A stretch of DNA of 64,000 nt from Steroidobacteraceae bacterium (lineage in GTDB: Bacteria; Pseudomonadota; Gammaproteobacteria; Steroidobacterales; Steroidobacteraceae). How positions within the stretch are numbered: position 1 is the stretch's first letter; every line of letters starts with the position of its first letter. The notes beneath the pieces were generated by a model, which did no database searches, was not told the DNA's origin, and saw nothing but the letters and a program-made list of their open reading frames with translations. Positions 22,304 through 33,683 of the stretch are shown here, piece after piece. Both the position numbers and the translations under genes were made by a program. Where the stretch lies: positions 124,001 through 188,000 of the forward strand of contig JAFMJH010000001.1 in the NCBI GenBank assembly GCA_017853555.1, in the 5' to 3' direction.

Positions 22304-23638
22304 TCACGGCCGGACCTTGGCGTACCCGAAGCGCAGACCGAACAGACGCGCCCCGCCGAAGAGCACGACATAGGCGCCCATCGACACCAGCAAGCCCCAC
22401 AAACCGGACGCCATCCAGGCGGGCGTGTACGCATACGCGGCGACGACGCCGGCCGCGAACGCCAACACCGCGGCGGGATTCCAGGCCGGCAGACGATCGA
22501 GCGTGCTCGTGTCGTAGTGCATGCCGTGGAAAAGATAGTAGTCGACAATGATCGGTCCGATCAGCGGCGGCACCACGTTCGCGATCTGACTGATCCAGTC
22601 CATGAAGTGTTGATAGATGCCGAGACCCAGCACGGTACCGATCGCGCCGCACACCACGATCGTGACGCGCTTCGGCAAATGGAACACGCTCGCCGTCTGT
22701 ATCGCAGGCAGATAGAGGTTGGTATCACCGGTGGTCCACAAAGCGAGGCTCATCGCGATGAGTCCGGTCACGCCGACCACGGCACCCGCGGTCATGAGAT
22801 AGGCGCTGAAGTCGAAATTGCCCGAGACGATGCCGCCCATCGCACCGATGACCTGCAGGAAGATCTGCGTCACCACCAGCACCACGAACGGAATGGCGAT
22901 CGCGACCCATGCTTTGCGTGCAAAGCGGGTGTACTCCGCCATCACCACCCCACCGACGACCCACGAGCCGATCACGATGTTGATCGCATCGGTGTCGGAC
23001 AGCGGTTGCTTGGTCGAGGCGGTCTTGGACAACTCGAGGAATGCCTGCCAGCCACCGGCTTTGTCGACGTTGAACCAGCCGGCGTAGATGCCGACCAGAG
23101 CGAGCACGACCGTCGATGGCACGGCGACCTTCTCGAGTCCTTTGACGCCGTAGAGCGTGGTGAGCGTGTAGAGCACGCCCGCGAACAAGGCGATCGGATA
23201 GAAGAGCGGGCTGTCGAAACTGCCGGCCCAGGTGAGGCCGAACGCGCCGACCACGATGCCCTGCCAGCCGATGGTGAGCGCCGCGAGGAACAACACGGGC
23301 AGATACGCGCCGATGTTGCCGTAGGTGAGTCGATAGAGCAGACCGCTGTTGCAGGCCGTTTGATAACCCATGTAGCCGACGAGTGCACCGACCACGAAGT
23401 TGATGAGGTTGCCCCACATCGCGTTGCGGATCAGATCGGGAAAATACAAGCCGGCGCCGAGCGAACTGCCGACCAGAAGACCCGTGACCAAAAATCCCCA
23501 ACCGAACGCGAGCGTCAGCAGCGGCACCGCATCACGCCGCTGATCGGCGCCGAGTGGCGCGTGCGGACTGTCCGCGCTCTGCGCCTCCTGCGATTCGTCG
23601 ACGCTGAACCAACTCTTTTTGGTGTGTTCTTCGCTCAT
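22304..23638 (-). CDS. NCS1 family cytosine/purine permease
   Basis: MSEEHTKKSWFSVDES...; 12 TM-like; PAIQTASVFHLPKRVTIVVCGAIGTVLG typical of CodB-like proteins. Confidence 0.88.
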   Translation of the reverse strand: MSEEHTKKSWFSVDESQEAQSADSPHAPLGADQRRDAVPLLTLAFGWGFLVTGLLVGSSLGAGLYFPDLIRNAMWGNLINFVVGALVGYMGYQTACNSGLLYRLTYGNIGAYLPVLFLAALTIGWQGIVVGAFGLTWAGSFDSPLFYPIALFAGVLYTLTTLYGVKGLEKVAVPSTVVLALVGIYAGWFNVDKAGGWQAFLELSKTASTKQPLSDTDAINIVIGSWVVGGVVMAEYTRFARKAWVAIAIPFVVLVVTQIFLQVIGAMGGIVSGNFDFSAYLMTAGAVVGVTGLIAMSLALWTTGDTNLYLPAIQTASVFHLPKRVTIVVCGAIGTVLGLGIYQHFMDWISQIANVVPPLIGPIIVDYYLFHGMHYDTSTLDRLPAWNPAAVLAFAAGVVAAYAYTPAWMASGLWGLLVSMGAYVVLFGGARLFGLRFGYAKVRP

Positions 23639-23651
23639 GTCGCCCCCCCTC

Positions 23652-24938
23652 TTATTTTGCATCGTGTCGGCTGCCGAGCCGCCATCCATTCACTGCCCAA
23701 ATCGCCGCGAGCACGGCGCCGATCAGCGCCGCGCCGCCCGGTGTCGTCCCCATGGCTTCGATGGCCGTCTTCGCTTGCGCACCGACGTAGTCGGCGGCGC
23801 GGTAGACGGGCACGTCGATGAAGCTCTTGGCTTTGTATTTCGTTTCGGTGTCGAGCGTGCTCCAGAGCATTTCGCGCCCCGGTCGAATGAAGGCGTATTC
23901 GCCGAAGCGGCGCACGACGAGCAGGGTCGCGATCATCCCGAACACGTTGAGCAACGACAGCAACGCGAATCCCGCGATCATGATCACCGGCACGAACGTC
24001 AACAAGGCGCGGACACCGAGCTTGGATGCGATGCGTCCGGTGAGAAACAACTGCGAGACGATGGTGAGCGACTGCACGATGAAATCGATGGTCGCGAACA
24101 TCTCGGTGCGCTGACGGGTGTCGCTGAACGTCTCGCTCACGATGCGCAACTGCTCGAAATACAGGAAGGTGTTCACCAACGACAGCAGAACCACGAACAA
24201 GGCGATGCCGAGCAGATACGGCGAGCGCAGCACGATCGCGATACCCGCGAACGGATTGCCGCCGAGACCATGATCATTGCTCGACGTCGCTCCGGCGCTT
24301 TCGACGGATGCGCGCGAGCGGTTCCAGATGCCGATCAGAATGCGCTGGCAGACGATCGCACACAGAAATCCGCCGGTACCGAGATACAGCACGCCGGCGT
24401 TGCCGATGCGATCGACCAGCATGCCGGCCGCGAACGGTCCGACCAAAGCGCCGAACGTTCCGCCTGCGGCCACGAAGCCGAACAACCGCTTCGCCTGCTC
24501 GGAATCGAACATCTCGAGCAGGAAGCTCCAGAACACCGACACCAGCATCAAGTTGAGCACGCTGATCCACACGTAGAAAAACGTGCCGACGTTGAGATTG
24601 CCCTCGTCGATCTGCAGCGACGAACCGATGCCGGCAAGGATCACGGCCACGAGAGCGTAAATCGCGGGCAACAAGACGCTGCGACGCATGCGCGCCACCA
24701 GCCAGCCGTAGATCGGCACGATCGCGATCGAGAACATCGCCGTATACAGCCAAAGATCGGCGACACGCTCGCGACCGAGCAAGGTCGCCACGGTCTCGCG
24801 CACCGGGCGCACGGCGAAGTAACTGCCGAGCACGAAGAAGAACAGGAAGAACGCCGCGACGACGGCGGCGGTCTCGCGTGGCTCGACCTTCGCCACGCGC
24901 GCGAGCTGTCGTTGCAGAAAACTGCCTTCAGCGAACAT
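23652..24938 (-). CDS. MFS-like transporter related to the NTP/NDP exchanger (Npt) group
   Basis: AAFFLFFFVLGSYFAVRPVRETVATLLG...FVAAGGTFGALVGPFAAG; 12 TM-like. Confidence 0.75.
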   Translation of the reverse strand: MFAEGSFLQRQLARVAKVEPRETAAVVAAFFLFFFVLGSYFAVRPVRETVATLLGRERVADLWLYTAMFSIAIVPIYGWLVARMRRSVLLPAIYALVAVILAGIGSSLQIDEGNLNVGTFFYVWISVLNLMLVSVFWSFLLEMFDSEQAKRLFGFVAAGGTFGALVGPFAAGMLVDRIGNAGVLYLGTGGFLCAIVCQRILIGIWNRSRASVESAGATSSNDHGLGGNPFAGIAIVLRSPYLLGIALFVVLLSLVNTFLYFEQLRIVSETFSDTRQRTEMFATIDFIVQSLTIVSQLFLTGRIASKLGVRALLTFVPVIMIAGFALLSLLNVFGMIATLLVVRRFGEYAFIRPGREMLWSTLDTETKYKAKSFIDVPVYRAADYVGAQAKTAIEAMGTTPGGAALIGAVLAAIWAVNGWRLGSRHDAK

Positions 24939-25710
24939 CGGCGGTCAGGCCTCCGAAGAACTTCGACCAATCGACGGCGCCGGAGGTTTCGTCCGACAAT
25001 ACTTCCATGGTTTTGCGCTGCGCGTCCTTGCGACCGAGCGCATTGACGCAAATAGCGGCCACGTCGGCGCGCGGGATGCGGCCGCGCACATCGCGCGGAT
25101 CACCCTGCATGACTTTGATGAGTTTTTGTCCGCCGGCGTCGTTCGACAAGCCGCCTGGCCGGACGATGGTGTACGGCACACCGGAGTTGCGCACGGCTTC
25201 TTCGCCTTTGAATTTCCAAAGAAGAATGTTGTCGAACATGCGATTGAGCGGCGCATCGGGGTCGGTGACGCCCATGGACGACACGAGCACGATCTGTTTC
25301 ACGCGCGCTTTGGTCGCAGCCTCGGCCGCAGCACGCACGGCACCGTAGTCGATCAACTCGGGTTTGTTGGTCGGGTCGTTGCGACTGTTCGAGCCGAGAG
25401 CGGAGACGACGTAATCGGCGCCTTTCATGGCGCGATCGAGCGTGCCGGCTGCTCGCACGTCACCGACGATCAACTCGATGCCGGCGCCCAGCATTTCGCG
25501 CGCCTTGGTTTCGTCGCGCACCAGAGCACGCACTGCAAAACCTTTGGCTTGGGCCTGCTTGACGACTTCGCGGCCCGTGCCGCCGGTCGCACCGATCACG
25601 AGCACGGTGTCGGCCGCCACGGCCGTCGTGGCGCTCGCCATGCCGACTGCAGCGACGGCGCACAGCAGCCAAGCCATCATTCGCGTCGCGGATCGTTCGA
25701 TGGTCGTCAT
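24928..25710 (-). CDS. NAD(P)-binding SDR-like protein with N-terminal signal peptide
   Basis: MMAWLLCAVAAVGMASATTAVAADTVLVIGATGGTGREVVKQAQAKGFAVRALVRD. Confidence 0.85.
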   Translation of the reverse strand: MTTIERSATRMMAWLLCAVAAVGMASATTAVAADTVLVIGATGGTGREVVKQAQAKGFAVRALVRDETKAREMLGAGIELIVGDVRAAGTLDRAMKGADYVVSALGSNSRNDPTNKPELIDYGAVRAAAEAATKARVKQIVLVSSMGVTDPDAPLNRMFDNILLWKFKGEEAVRNSGVPYTIVRPGGLSNDAGGQKLIKVMQGDPRDVRGRIPRADVAAICVNALGRKDAQRKTMEVLSDETSGAVDWSKFFGGLTADVR

Positions 25711-27152
25711 CGCAGCCCCTCCATTGTCACGAGATCGAGTCGTTCGCCGGCCTTCGCCACCGCAACCTGCGCACCGAGTGCCGCGAGTTTGGCACGCAGC
25801 GCATCGGCCGATCGCGGCTCGCCGTGCACGAGTCGCACGGGCGGCCGACCTTCGAATGCTTCATACCATTTCAACAGGTCGTCCTGATCACCGTGCGCCG
25901 AAAGCCCGCCCAGGGTGTGCACTTTGGCCGCAACGCGGATGGAATGCCCGTAAATCCGCACGAACGGTGCACGATCCACCAGCGCACGCCCCAACGTTCC
26001 CGGCGCCTGGAAGCCGGTGATCACGACGTGACATTCGGGTCGTTCGAGGTTGTGCATCAAGTGATGCAGGATTCGACCGCCGTTGCACATGCCGCTGCCG
26101 GCGATAACGAGGGCGTGCGAACGCAATTCATTGATCGCGCGCGACTCATCGGGCGTACGACACAGATGCAGGTTCGACAACTCCGGCATCGCCGCGAATT
26201 GCGCGCGCAAGTGCACGGCGTCGGCATCGAAGCGCTCGGCGTGTCGCCAATATATTTTGCTCGCTTCGATCGCCATCGGACTGTCGAGGAATATCTGCCA
26301 GTTCCGCAACTGCCAGGCGTCGTGATGCAGGCCGAGCAGATAGAGAATTTCCTGACTGCGGCCCACGGCGAACGCCGGGATCAGCACGTTGCCGCGATCG
26401 CGCGCCGCCTGTGCAATGATTTCGCCGAGCTCGACGACGGTGGCCGCACGATCACGGTGCAACCGCTCGCCGTAGGTGGATTCCATCAACACGAGATCTG
26501 CCGTATCGAAGTGATGCGGGTCCTGCAAAATCGGCGAATCGTATTGGCCGAGATCGCCGCTGAAGACGAGCTTGCGCGTGACCGGACCTTCGCTGCACCA
26601 CAGCTCGAGACTCGACGAGCCGAGGATATGACCGGCATCACGCACGCAGACCTCGAGTCCCGGCAGCAGAGCGCGGCGTTCGTCGTAGCGCAAAGCGTGC
26701 ACGAGTTCCAATGTGCGCTCGACGTCCTGCAGATCGTACAAGGCCACTGCAGGTCGTTCGTCCGGGTCGCGTCGGCGATTGCTGCGCTCGACGTCGCGCG
26801 CCGCCAACTCGGCCGTGTCGCGCAGCAGTACGGGCAACAGATCGCGACAGGCGGCGTTGGTGTAGATCGGGCCGCGAAAGCCCCGCTTCACGAGCAGCGG
26901 CAATCGTCCGCAGTGGTCGATGTGTGCGTGCGACAACACGACGGCATCGATGCGCCGTGCATCGAACGGGAACGGCGCCGTGTTCCTGGCCGCCGCGTCG
27001 TGGCCACCTTGCAACAATCCGCAATCGAGCAGCACCGTGCGCCCGGCCACGCGCAACACGTGACAGGAACCGGTGACCTCGCCCGCCGCACCGTAGAACT
27101 CGAGTTCCAATTGCGTATGCCTCGGTAGATCGCGCCGACCGGCGCCCCACAA
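25707..27152 (-). CDS. MBL-fold / beta-CASP RNA metallo-hydrolase
   Basis: [23 protein letters not shown]; beta-CASP region [11 protein letters not shown]...[13 protein letters not shown]...[12 protein letters not shown]. Confidence 0.92.
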   Translation of the reverse strand: MWGAGRRDLPRHTQLELEFYGAAGEVTGSCHVLRVAGRTVLLDCGLLQGGHDAAARNTAPFPFDARRIDAVVLSHAHIDHCGRLPLLVKRGFRGPIYTNAACRDLLPVLLRDTAELAARDVERSNRRRDPDERPAVALYDLQDVERTLELVHALRYDERRALLPGLEVCVRDAGHILGSSSLELWCSEGPVTRKLVFSGDLGQYDSPILQDPHHFDTADLVLMESTYGERLHRDRAATVVELGEIIAQAARDRGNVLIPAFAVGRSQEILYLLGLHHDAWQLRNWQIFLDSPMAIEASKIYWRHAERFDADAVHLRAQFAAMPELSNLHLCRTPDESRAINELRSHALVIAGSGMCNGGRILHHLMHNLERPECHVVITGFQAPGTLGRALVDRAPFVRIYGHSIRVAAKVHTLGGLSAHGDQDDLLKWYEAFEGRPPVRLVHGEPRSADALRAKLAALGAQVAVAKAGERLDLVTMEGLR

Positions 27153-27190
27153 CTTGGGTATATTGTCGCCATCTTAACCGGAGAGCCGCC

Positions 27191-27661
27191 GTGATCACGC
27201 TGAACGTCAATGGTCGTAGCCAGGAAATAGATGCCGATCCCGAAATGCCGTTGCTTTGGGCGCTGCGTGACTTGCTCAAACTCACCGGCACCAAATACGG
27301 TTGCGGCGTCGCCGCCTGCGGCGCGTGCACGGTGCACATCGACGGGCAACCGATCCGCTCCTGCCAGACGCCCGTGTCGGCGGCCGTCGGCGCAAAGATC
27401 ACCACCATCGAAGGCTTGTCGACGAAAGGCGAACACGCGGTGCAGCGCGCCTGGGTCGAACTCGACGTCGTGCAATGCGGCTACTGCCAGTCGGGGCAAA
27501 TCATGTCCGCCGCCGCCTTGATCGCAAGCAATCCGAACCCCAGCGATGCGGACATCGACGCCGCGATGGACGGCAATATCTGCCGCTGCGGTACCTATCC
27601 GCGCATCCGCGCCGCCGTCAAGCGCGCCGCTGAAATCAAGCGCAACGGAGGTGCAGCGTGA
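27191..27661 (+). CDS. iorA: (2Fe-2S)-binding subunit, isoquinoline 1-oxidoreductase alpha type
   Basis: [49 protein letters not shown]. Confidence 0.9.
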   Translation: MITLNVNGRSQEIDADPEMPLLWALRDLLKLTGTKYGCGVAACGACTVHIDGQPIRSCQTPVSAAVGAKITTIEGLSTKGEHAVQRAWVELDVVQCGYCQSGQIMSAAALIASNPNPSDADIDAAMDGNICRCGTYPRIRAAVKRAAEIKRNGGAA

Positions 27662-29802
27662 GCACGAACCGTCGTCACTTTTTGATCGGTGTCGGCGTCG
27701 TCGCCGCCGGTACTGCGGTCGGCGTCTATGTCGTGCCGCGACTGCTCGGCAAACACGAAGCGCCGTTCGAGTTCAAACCGCATTCGTTCGTGCGCATCGG
27801 TACGGATGGCAGTTTCACCGTGGTGCTCGCGAAGGCCGAGATGGGCCAGGGTGTCTACACCGGTCTGCCGATGATCCTCGCCGAAGAGCTCGACGTGAAT
27901 CCGCAGCGCTTCGACATCGAATTCGCGCCGGTCGATCCGGCGTTCTTCCACCCGTTCCTGAAGATGCAGTTCACGGGCGGCAGCATGAGCACGATTTCCA
28001 TGTACGACCAGTTGCGTCTGGTCGGCGCAACGGCGCGCAACATGCTGATCACCGCGGCCGCTGCACAATGGAAGGTCGCTGCATCGAGCCTGCGCACCGA
28101 AGACGGCGTCGTCATCGATGCCAAGAGCGGTCGCCGCGCGACCTACGCGTCGCTGGCCGAAGCCGCGGCAAAGATTCCGGTCCCCGCCAAAGAAAGCGTC
28201 GCACTCAAAGACCGCAAGGACTTCAAATACATCGGCGCCAAGCATCCGCGCCTCGACAGCCATCTCAAGGTCACGGGCAAAGCGGTGTTCGGTTCGGACG
28301 TCAATCCGCCCGAGATGCTGAAAGCCGTGATCGCGCGTCCGCCTTCGTTCGGTGCCACCGTGAAATCCTTCGACGCGACGCGCACGCGCGCCGTCAAAGG
28401 CGTGATCGACGTGAAGCAGGTGCCGAGCGGCGTCGCGGTGATCGCCGAACACACCTGGGCGGCACTCAAAGGTCGCGAAGTGCTGCAAGTCGAGTGGGAC
28501 GAGAGCGCCGGACGGGACGTCTCGACCGAATCGCTGCGCACGCAGTGGCGCGCGCTCGCGGCCAAGCCGGGCAAAGTCGGCAAAAACGACGGCAACGTCG
28601 ACACCGCGCTCGGCAAAGCCGCCAAGCGGATCGACGTCGAATACGAAGTGCCTTATCTCGCGCACGCCTGCATGGAACCCATGAACGCGGCCGCGCTCGT
28701 CAAAGACGGGCAATGCACCTTGTGGGTCGGCACGCAGAACCAGTCGCAAGACGTGAACATGGTCGCTGCCGCGCTCGGCATCAAACCCGAAAACGTCACG
28801 CTGCATACGCAATTCCTGGGAGGCGGCTTCGGTCGTCGCGCAAGCACGACGTCGGATTTCACGCTCGAGGCGGCGCAGGTAGCCAACGGCGTCGGCCGCC
28901 CCGTGCACGTCGTCTGGACGCGTGAAGACGATATGCGGGGCGGCTATTACCGCCCGTACAGCGTCAGCCGCGTTCGAGCCGGCATTTCCGCCGACGGCAA
29001 AGGCATCGCGTATCACCAGACCGTGGTCGGCAAGTCGATTCTCAAAAATTCCGTGATCGGCAAACCCATCCTCGACAAGCTGGGCTTCGACCCTTCGAGC
29101 ATCGAAGGTGCGGCCAACATGCTCTACGGCTTTCCCAACTTGCGCGTCGACGTGCACGACACCGACGAGACCGTGCCGATTCTGTGGTGGCGCTCGGTGG
29201 GCAACTCGATCCACGGTTTCGTGGTCAACGGCGTCATCGACGAACTCGCCACGCTCGCCGGTCGCGATGCCTACGATTTCCGCCGCGAACTGCTCGCGGC
29301 GCATCCGCGTGCGCTCGCGGTGCTCGATGCGGCGGCCACCGATGCAGGCTGGGGCAAGCCCTTGCCGGCCGGTCACCATCACGGCATCGCGCTGCACGAA
29401 AGCTTCGGCAGCATCGTCGCCCAGGTCGCCGAAGTGTCGGTGGTGAACAAAACGGTCCGCGTGCATCGCGTGACCTGTGCCGTCGACTGCGGTCTCGCCG
29501 TCAACCCCGATCAGGTCGTGGCGCAAATCCAGAGCGCGGTGATCTACGGCTTGTCGGCGGCGCTGAGCGGCGAGATCACGATCGCCAAAGGTGGTGCGGT
29601 GCAAAGCAACTTCACCGACTACCCGGTGCTGCGCCTGAGTGAAACGCCGCAGATCGACGTGCGCATCGTCGACAGCGGCGGTCCGCTCGGCGGCATCGGC
29701 GAACCGGGTACGCCGCCGATCGCACCGGCGGTGTGCGCGGCGATCTACGCCGCCACCGGTCAAAGAATCCGCAAGCTGCCGATCTCCACCGCGCTCACTT
29801 GA
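27658..29802 (+). CDS. iorB: Xanthine dehydrogenase family molybdopterin-binding subunit (isoquinoline 1-oxidoreductase beta type), Tat-like N-terminus
   Basis: [58 protein letters not shown]. Confidence 0.92.
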   Translation: MSTNRRHFLIGVGVVAAGTAVGVYVVPRLLGKHEAPFEFKPHSFVRIGTDGSFTVVLAKAEMGQGVYTGLPMILAEELDVNPQRFDIEFAPVDPAFFHPFLKMQFTGGSMSTISMYDQLRLVGATARNMLITAAAAQWKVAASSLRTEDGVVIDAKSGRRATYASLAEAAAKIPVPAKESVALKDRKDFKYIGAKHPRLDSHLKVTGKAVFGSDVNPPEMLKAVIARPPSFGATVKSFDATRTRAVKGVIDVKQVPSGVAVIAEHTWAALKGREVLQVEWDESAGRDVSTESLRTQWRALAAKPGKVGKNDGNVDTALGKAAKRIDVEYEVPYLAHACMEPMNAAALVKDGQCTLWVGTQNQSQDVNMVAAALGIKPENVTLHTQFLGGGFGRRASTTSDFTLEAAQVANGVGRPVHVVWTREDDMRGGYYRPYSVSRVRAGISADGKGIAYHQTVVGKSILKNSVIGKPILDKLGFDPSSIEGAANMLYGFPNLRVDVHDTDETVPILWWRSVGNSIHGFVVNGVIDELATLAGRDAYDFRRELLAAHPRALAVLDAAATDAGWGKPLPAGHHHGIALHESFGSIVAQVAEVSVVNKTVRVHRVTCAVDCGLAVNPDQVVAQIQSAVIYGLSAALSGEITIAKGGAVQSNFTDYPVLRLSETPQIDVRIVDSGGPLGGIGEPGTPPIAPAVCAAIYAATGQRIRKLPISTALT

Positions 29803-31135
29803 GCGCGGTGGCCGGCGCGGCACCCGACAAATAGTCGGCCGCCACCGAGATGAGCGAGCGCGCCGCGATCGGAATGCCGTTCTCGTCGACGTAAAACTCC
29901 GGCGAGTGGTTCGAGGCGGCCGTGACCGGATTCTGCTCCGGCGGCGTGATGCCGACAACGTAGAACAAGCTCGGCACTTTCTGCGCGAAGAACGCGAAGT
30001 CTTCGGCCCCGGTCACGAGCGGGATCGCTTTCACGTTGCCGGTGCCGACGACGCGCTGCAAAGTCGGCAGCATGCGACGCGTGAGATCCGGATCGTTGCT
30101 CACCACCGGATTGGCGCGATCATCGAGTTTGAACGTCGCCGTTGCGCCGTTGGCGGCGGCGATGCCGTCGATGGTGCGCTTCATGCGCTTGATGATGTCG
30201 GCACGCTGCAGTTGATCGAATGTACGGATCGTCCCGATCATCTCGACATCGTCGGGAATGATGTTGTTCCGAATGCCGCCTTTGATCGCGCCGACGGTGA
30301 CGACGGCCGGCAGGATCGTGATGTCGATCTGGCGGCTGACGATCGTCTGCAAAGCCTCGACGATCTGTGCCGAAACCACGATCGGATCGATGCCGCCCCA
30401 CGGTCGCGAGCCATGCGTCTGCCGACCTTTGACGACGATTTGATAGGCGTCGGACGCCGCCATCATCGGGCCACCGCGATAGCCGATCTCGCCGGTGCGC
30501 ATCGCCGACATGATGTGCAAGCCGAACGCCGCTTCGGGACGGTGGCGCTCGAACACGCCTTCTTTGAGCATGAGCGCGGCACCGCCCTCTTCACCCTCGG
30601 GCGCGCCTTCTTCGGCCGGCTGGAACAGAAACACGATCGTGCCTGGCAGTTCCGCGCGCACCGCCGCGAAAGCTTGCGCAACGCCCATCAAAATCGCCGT
30701 GTGCGCATCGTGTCCGCAGGCATGCATCACGCCGACGGTTTCGTTGCGATAGGTGGAAGTGACTTTGGAGCGGAACGGCACGTCGGTACGCTCGACCACC
30801 GGCAAGCCGTCCATGTCGGCCCGCAAGGCGATCGTCGGACCAGGCTTGCCGCCTTTGAGGATGCCGACGACACCGGTCTTCGCTACGCCGGTTTCGACCT
30901 GCAAGCCGAGCTTCTTCAAATGTTCCGCCACCGCTTTGGAGGTCCGGAATTCGCGGTTCGACAACTCGGGGTTCTGGTGGAAGTCGCGCCGCCACTCGAT
31001 GATGCGCGGTTGCACGGGCTCGAGTGCCGCGAGCGCGGTCGCCGTGAACGTTTCGGCCGCGAACGCCGTAGCGGCGCTCGCACAGGTCATCAAAGAAATG
31101 GCCGCCGCGATGCGGACCCGGACGTTGCTGCGCAT
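29795..31135 (-). CDS. Exported M20-family amidohydrolase
   Basis: Signal peptide; ALRADMDGLPV; MHACGHDAHTAILMG; FQPAEEG. Confidence 0.92.
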   Translation of the reverse strand: MRSNVRVRIAAAISLMTCASAATAFAAETFTATALAALEPVQPRIIEWRRDFHQNPELSNREFRTSKAVAEHLKKLGLQVETGVAKTGVVGILKGGKPGPTIALRADMDGLPVVERTDVPFRSKVTSTYRNETVGVMHACGHDAHTAILMGVAQAFAAVRAELPGTIVFLFQPAEEGAPEGEEGGAALMLKEGVFERHRPEAAFGLHIMSAMRTGEIGYRGGPMMAASDAYQIVVKGRQTHGSRPWGGIDPIVVSAQIVEALQTIVSRQIDITILPAVVTVGAIKGGIRNNIIPDDVEMIGTIRTFDQLQRADIIKRMKRTIDGIAAANGATATFKLDDRANPVVSNDPDLTRRMLPTLQRVVGTGNVKAIPLVTGAEDFAFFAQKVPSLFYVVGITPPEQNPVTAASNHSPEFYVDENGIPIAARSLISVAADYLSGAAPATALK

Positions 31136-31197
31136 GATGCTGACTCCTCCCGAATGGTGCGCCTACGCTAACGCAGCCGCGTCGTCGGGTCGAGTCG

Positions 31198-32232
31198 TCA
31201 GGGCAGACGCACGAGCTCGTAGACGGCGAGTTTTCCCTTGCGCTCGCCGACGGCGACGTGACGACCGTCGGGCGACCAGACGATGCGCGAGGGCTCGGAG
31301 TCCGTCAGATGCGCATCGAGTGCCTGGGGATATTTGCCCGGCGACCAGAGCGACAACCGCCAATCACGGCCACCGGTGACCAGATGGTTGCCGCCGGGCT
31401 GTGCAGCGAGACATTCGATGCGTTCCGTGTGGCCGTTCAGCTGAATCGGCCGCGACCCCTCCGGGCCCTTGCCGCCGAAATCCCAGACCACCAACGCCTC
31501 GCCGGCGATGGTCGCGAGATAGCGCGAATCGTGCGTCCAGACGGTGTCGGCGACTTTCGCCGGATAGCCGCGCATCTGGGAGTCTTTTCCGGAAGCGAGA
31601 TACCAAAAGTGCACCGATCCGTCCTGCGTGCCCGTCACGATCACGCGACCGTTCGGACTGAAGGCGGTCGTGAGGCAGGCGGCGGGCCAATCAAAACTGC
31701 GTTGCTGCAGCTGCGGCTCGAACCTGTGCAACACCAAACCGCCTTGCAAAGCCGCAGCGAGATCGCGTCCCGCACGATCGAAGGCGAGCGCCGCGATGGT
31801 GTTGGACAACGGCTCCAGCGTGCGCAACGGCTCGAGTGTCGGCGACCAAAGAAAGATTTGTCGTCCCGCCGCCGTCGCCAGCGTCTTGCCGTCCGGGGTG
31901 AATGCCAAGTGCTGCGTCCACGCAGTCGCCGGCCGTCGGCGCTGCAACACCGCGCCGCTGCTCCCATCCCACGCAACCAAAGCGGAATCCTGACCCGAGC
32001 TGACGAACGCGTCGCCACCGGGCTGCCACGCGACCGCGAGCGCACCCAGACCATGCTCGCCGATCTCGCGCGGGCGCAACCGTTCGGCGTCGAATTCGAC
32101 GAGGAACATCTTGCCCTCGCCGCCGGCGATCGCGAGTCGCCGCGCATCGTTTGACCAGGCGATATCCGCGACGTAATCGTCGAGTGCCACGCTGGCACGC
32201 AATTCGAGCAATGCGTTCGGTGCTTTCATCAC
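31198..32232 (-). CDS. WD40 repeat protein
   Basis: Repeated blades: VADIAWSNDARRLAIAGGEGKMFLVEFD, LGALAVAWQPGGDAFVSSGQDSALVAWDG, LTTAFSPNGRVIVTGTQDGSVHFW; 8 bp from cobW. Confidence 0.9.
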   Translation of the reverse strand: MMKAPNALLELRASVALDDYVADIAWSNDARRLAIAGGEGKMFLVEFDAERLRPREIGEHGLGALAVAWQPGGDAFVSSGQDSALVAWDGSSGAVLQRRRPATAWTQHLAFTPDGKTLATAAGRQIFLWSPTLEPLRTLEPLSNTIAALAFDRAGRDLAAALQGGLVLHRFEPQLQQRSFDWPAACLTTAFSPNGRVIVTGTQDGSVHFWYLASGKDSQMRGYPAKVADTVWTHDSRYLATIAGEALVVWDFGGKGPEGSRPIQLNGHTERIECLAAQPGGNHLVTGGRDWRLSLWSPGKYPQALDAHLTDSEPSRIVWSPDGRHVAVGERKGKLAVYELVRLP

Positions 32233-32240
32233 GGGTCAGA

Positions 32241-33683
32241 TCACGCGACGCAGGAGGCGAATCCGGCCTCGAGTTCGGCACGATCGAGTTTGCGACCGAT
32301 GAACACCAGGGTGTTGCGTCGCACGGCACTCGGCGCCCACGGTCGTTCGAGTTTGCCGTCGAACATCATGTGCACGCCGTGAAAGACGTACCGGCGCGGC
32401 TCGCCGGCGATGTTCAGCACGCCCTTCATGCGGAAGATGTCGGCACCCCGGCTCTGCAACAGGTACGAAATCCAGTCGTTCACTTTTTTGGCATCCAGCG
32501 GTCGATCGTCCGAAATGCCGATCGAGGCGATTTCTTCGTCGTGATGGTGCGATGCGAAGGCACGCTGCGTGCCGACTTTTCCCGCAGCGATGCGCAGGCC
32601 GAATTCCGCCGGTGCGTGTTCGCAGAACACCGCATAGTTGCCACCGGTCTCGATCGCCAGATCGAAGTGCGCGCCGTCATGTGCGGTGTCGATGCGGTAC
32701 AGCGCGCGGCCCGGCGCGATGCTGCCGCCGCAGGCGACCGTGATCGGCTCTTCCGCGAATGCACGCACGGCCTGCTCGATGACGTCGTCGAGCGCTGCGG
32801 CCGAGTCGGTCGCGACCGGCAGCAACACCAAACCGAGCCCGCCTTCGTGCGCATGGCCGTGCGCATGGTCGTGGTCGTGGTCGTGGTCGTGGCCATGATC
32901 ATGGTCATGATCGTGATGCGCATGGTCATGGCCGTGGTCATGATCGTGATGCGCATGCTCGTCCGCTCCCGTGCGCAACGAGTGTCGCCCCGCCGGCAGC
33001 GGATACACCCCGGCCCATTCGAAGGGATATTGCGGCTGCAGAAAATCCGCATCAACGGCCAGCGCACGCTCGAGATCGAATGCGCCGACGTCAAGCACAT
33101 CGGCCACCGGCACGTTGGCATTTTGCGTGCGATGGATGCGGGCCGTGCCGTTCATGGCGCGAATGCGACGCTCGATGCGTTCGAGTTCGGCTTCGGTGAC
33201 GAGGTCGGTTTTGTTGAGCAGGATCACGTCGGCAAACGCGACTTGCTCGCCCGGCTCTTTCATTTCGTCGAGGTGCCGCTCGATGTGGCGCGCATCGACG
33301 AGCGTGATGATGGCGTCGAGCAGAAACTGATCTTTGAACTCGTCGTCGAGGAAAAAGGTCTGCGCCACCGGACCCGGATCGGCCATCCCGGTGGTCTCGA
33401 CGATGATGTAATCGAACTTGTCGCGTCGTTTGAGCAACTGCCCGAGGATGCGCAGCAAGTCGCCGCGCACCGTGCAGCAGATGCAGCCGTTGTTGGTTTC
33501 GAAGATCTCCTCTTCGGCACCGATGACGAGCTGGTGGTCGACACCGACCTCGCCGAACTCGTTTTCGATCACCGCGATACGCTTACCGTGGTTTTCGGAG
33601 AGGATGCGATTGAGGAGCGTGGTTTTTCCAGACCCCAGAAATCCCGTCAAGACGGTGACGGGCACCCGTTCCGTGTGTGCCAT
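32241..33683 (-). CDS. CobW/COG0523-family GTPase, probable zinc metallochaperone with His-rich segment
   Basis: [34 protein letters not shown] (CxCC); His/Asp-rich tract [29 protein letters not shown]. Confidence 0.93.
   Translation of the reverse strand: MAHTERVPVTVLTGFLGSGKTTLLNRILSENHGKRIAVIENEFGEVGVDHQLVIGAEEEIFETNNGCICCTVRGDLLRILGQLLKRRDKFDYIIVETTGMADPGPVAQTFFLDDEFKDQFLLDAIITLVDARHIERHLDEMKEPGEQVAFADVILLNKTDLVTEAELERIERRIRAMNGTARIHRTQNANVPVADVLDVGAFDLERALAVDADFLQPQYPFEWAGVYPLPAGRHSLRTGADEHAHHDHDHGHDHAHHDHDHDHGHDHDHDHDHAHGHAHEGGLGLVLLPVATDSAAALDDVIEQAVRAFAEEPITVACGGSIAPGRALYRIDTAHDGAHFDLAIETGGNYAVFCEHAPAEFGLRIAAGKVGTQRAFASHHHDEEIASIGISDDRPLDAKKVNDWISYLLQSRGADIFRMKGVLNIAGEPRRYVFHGVHMMFDGKLERPWAPSAVRRNTLVFIGRKLDRAELEAGFASCVA
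32847..32957 (-). repeat. His/Asp codon repeat tract in the CobW gene, including an exact 23-nt direct repeat
   Basis: TGGTCATGATCGTGATGCGCATG at 32902-32924 and 32935-32957 (33-bp period, in frame). Confidence 0.9.

Noticed and set aside
32847-32957. Short tandem repeats resembling a CRISPR-like array
   Set aside because: Repeat units are His/Asp codons inside an intact CobW ORF with 6-33 bp periodicity; no unique spacers and no cas genes.
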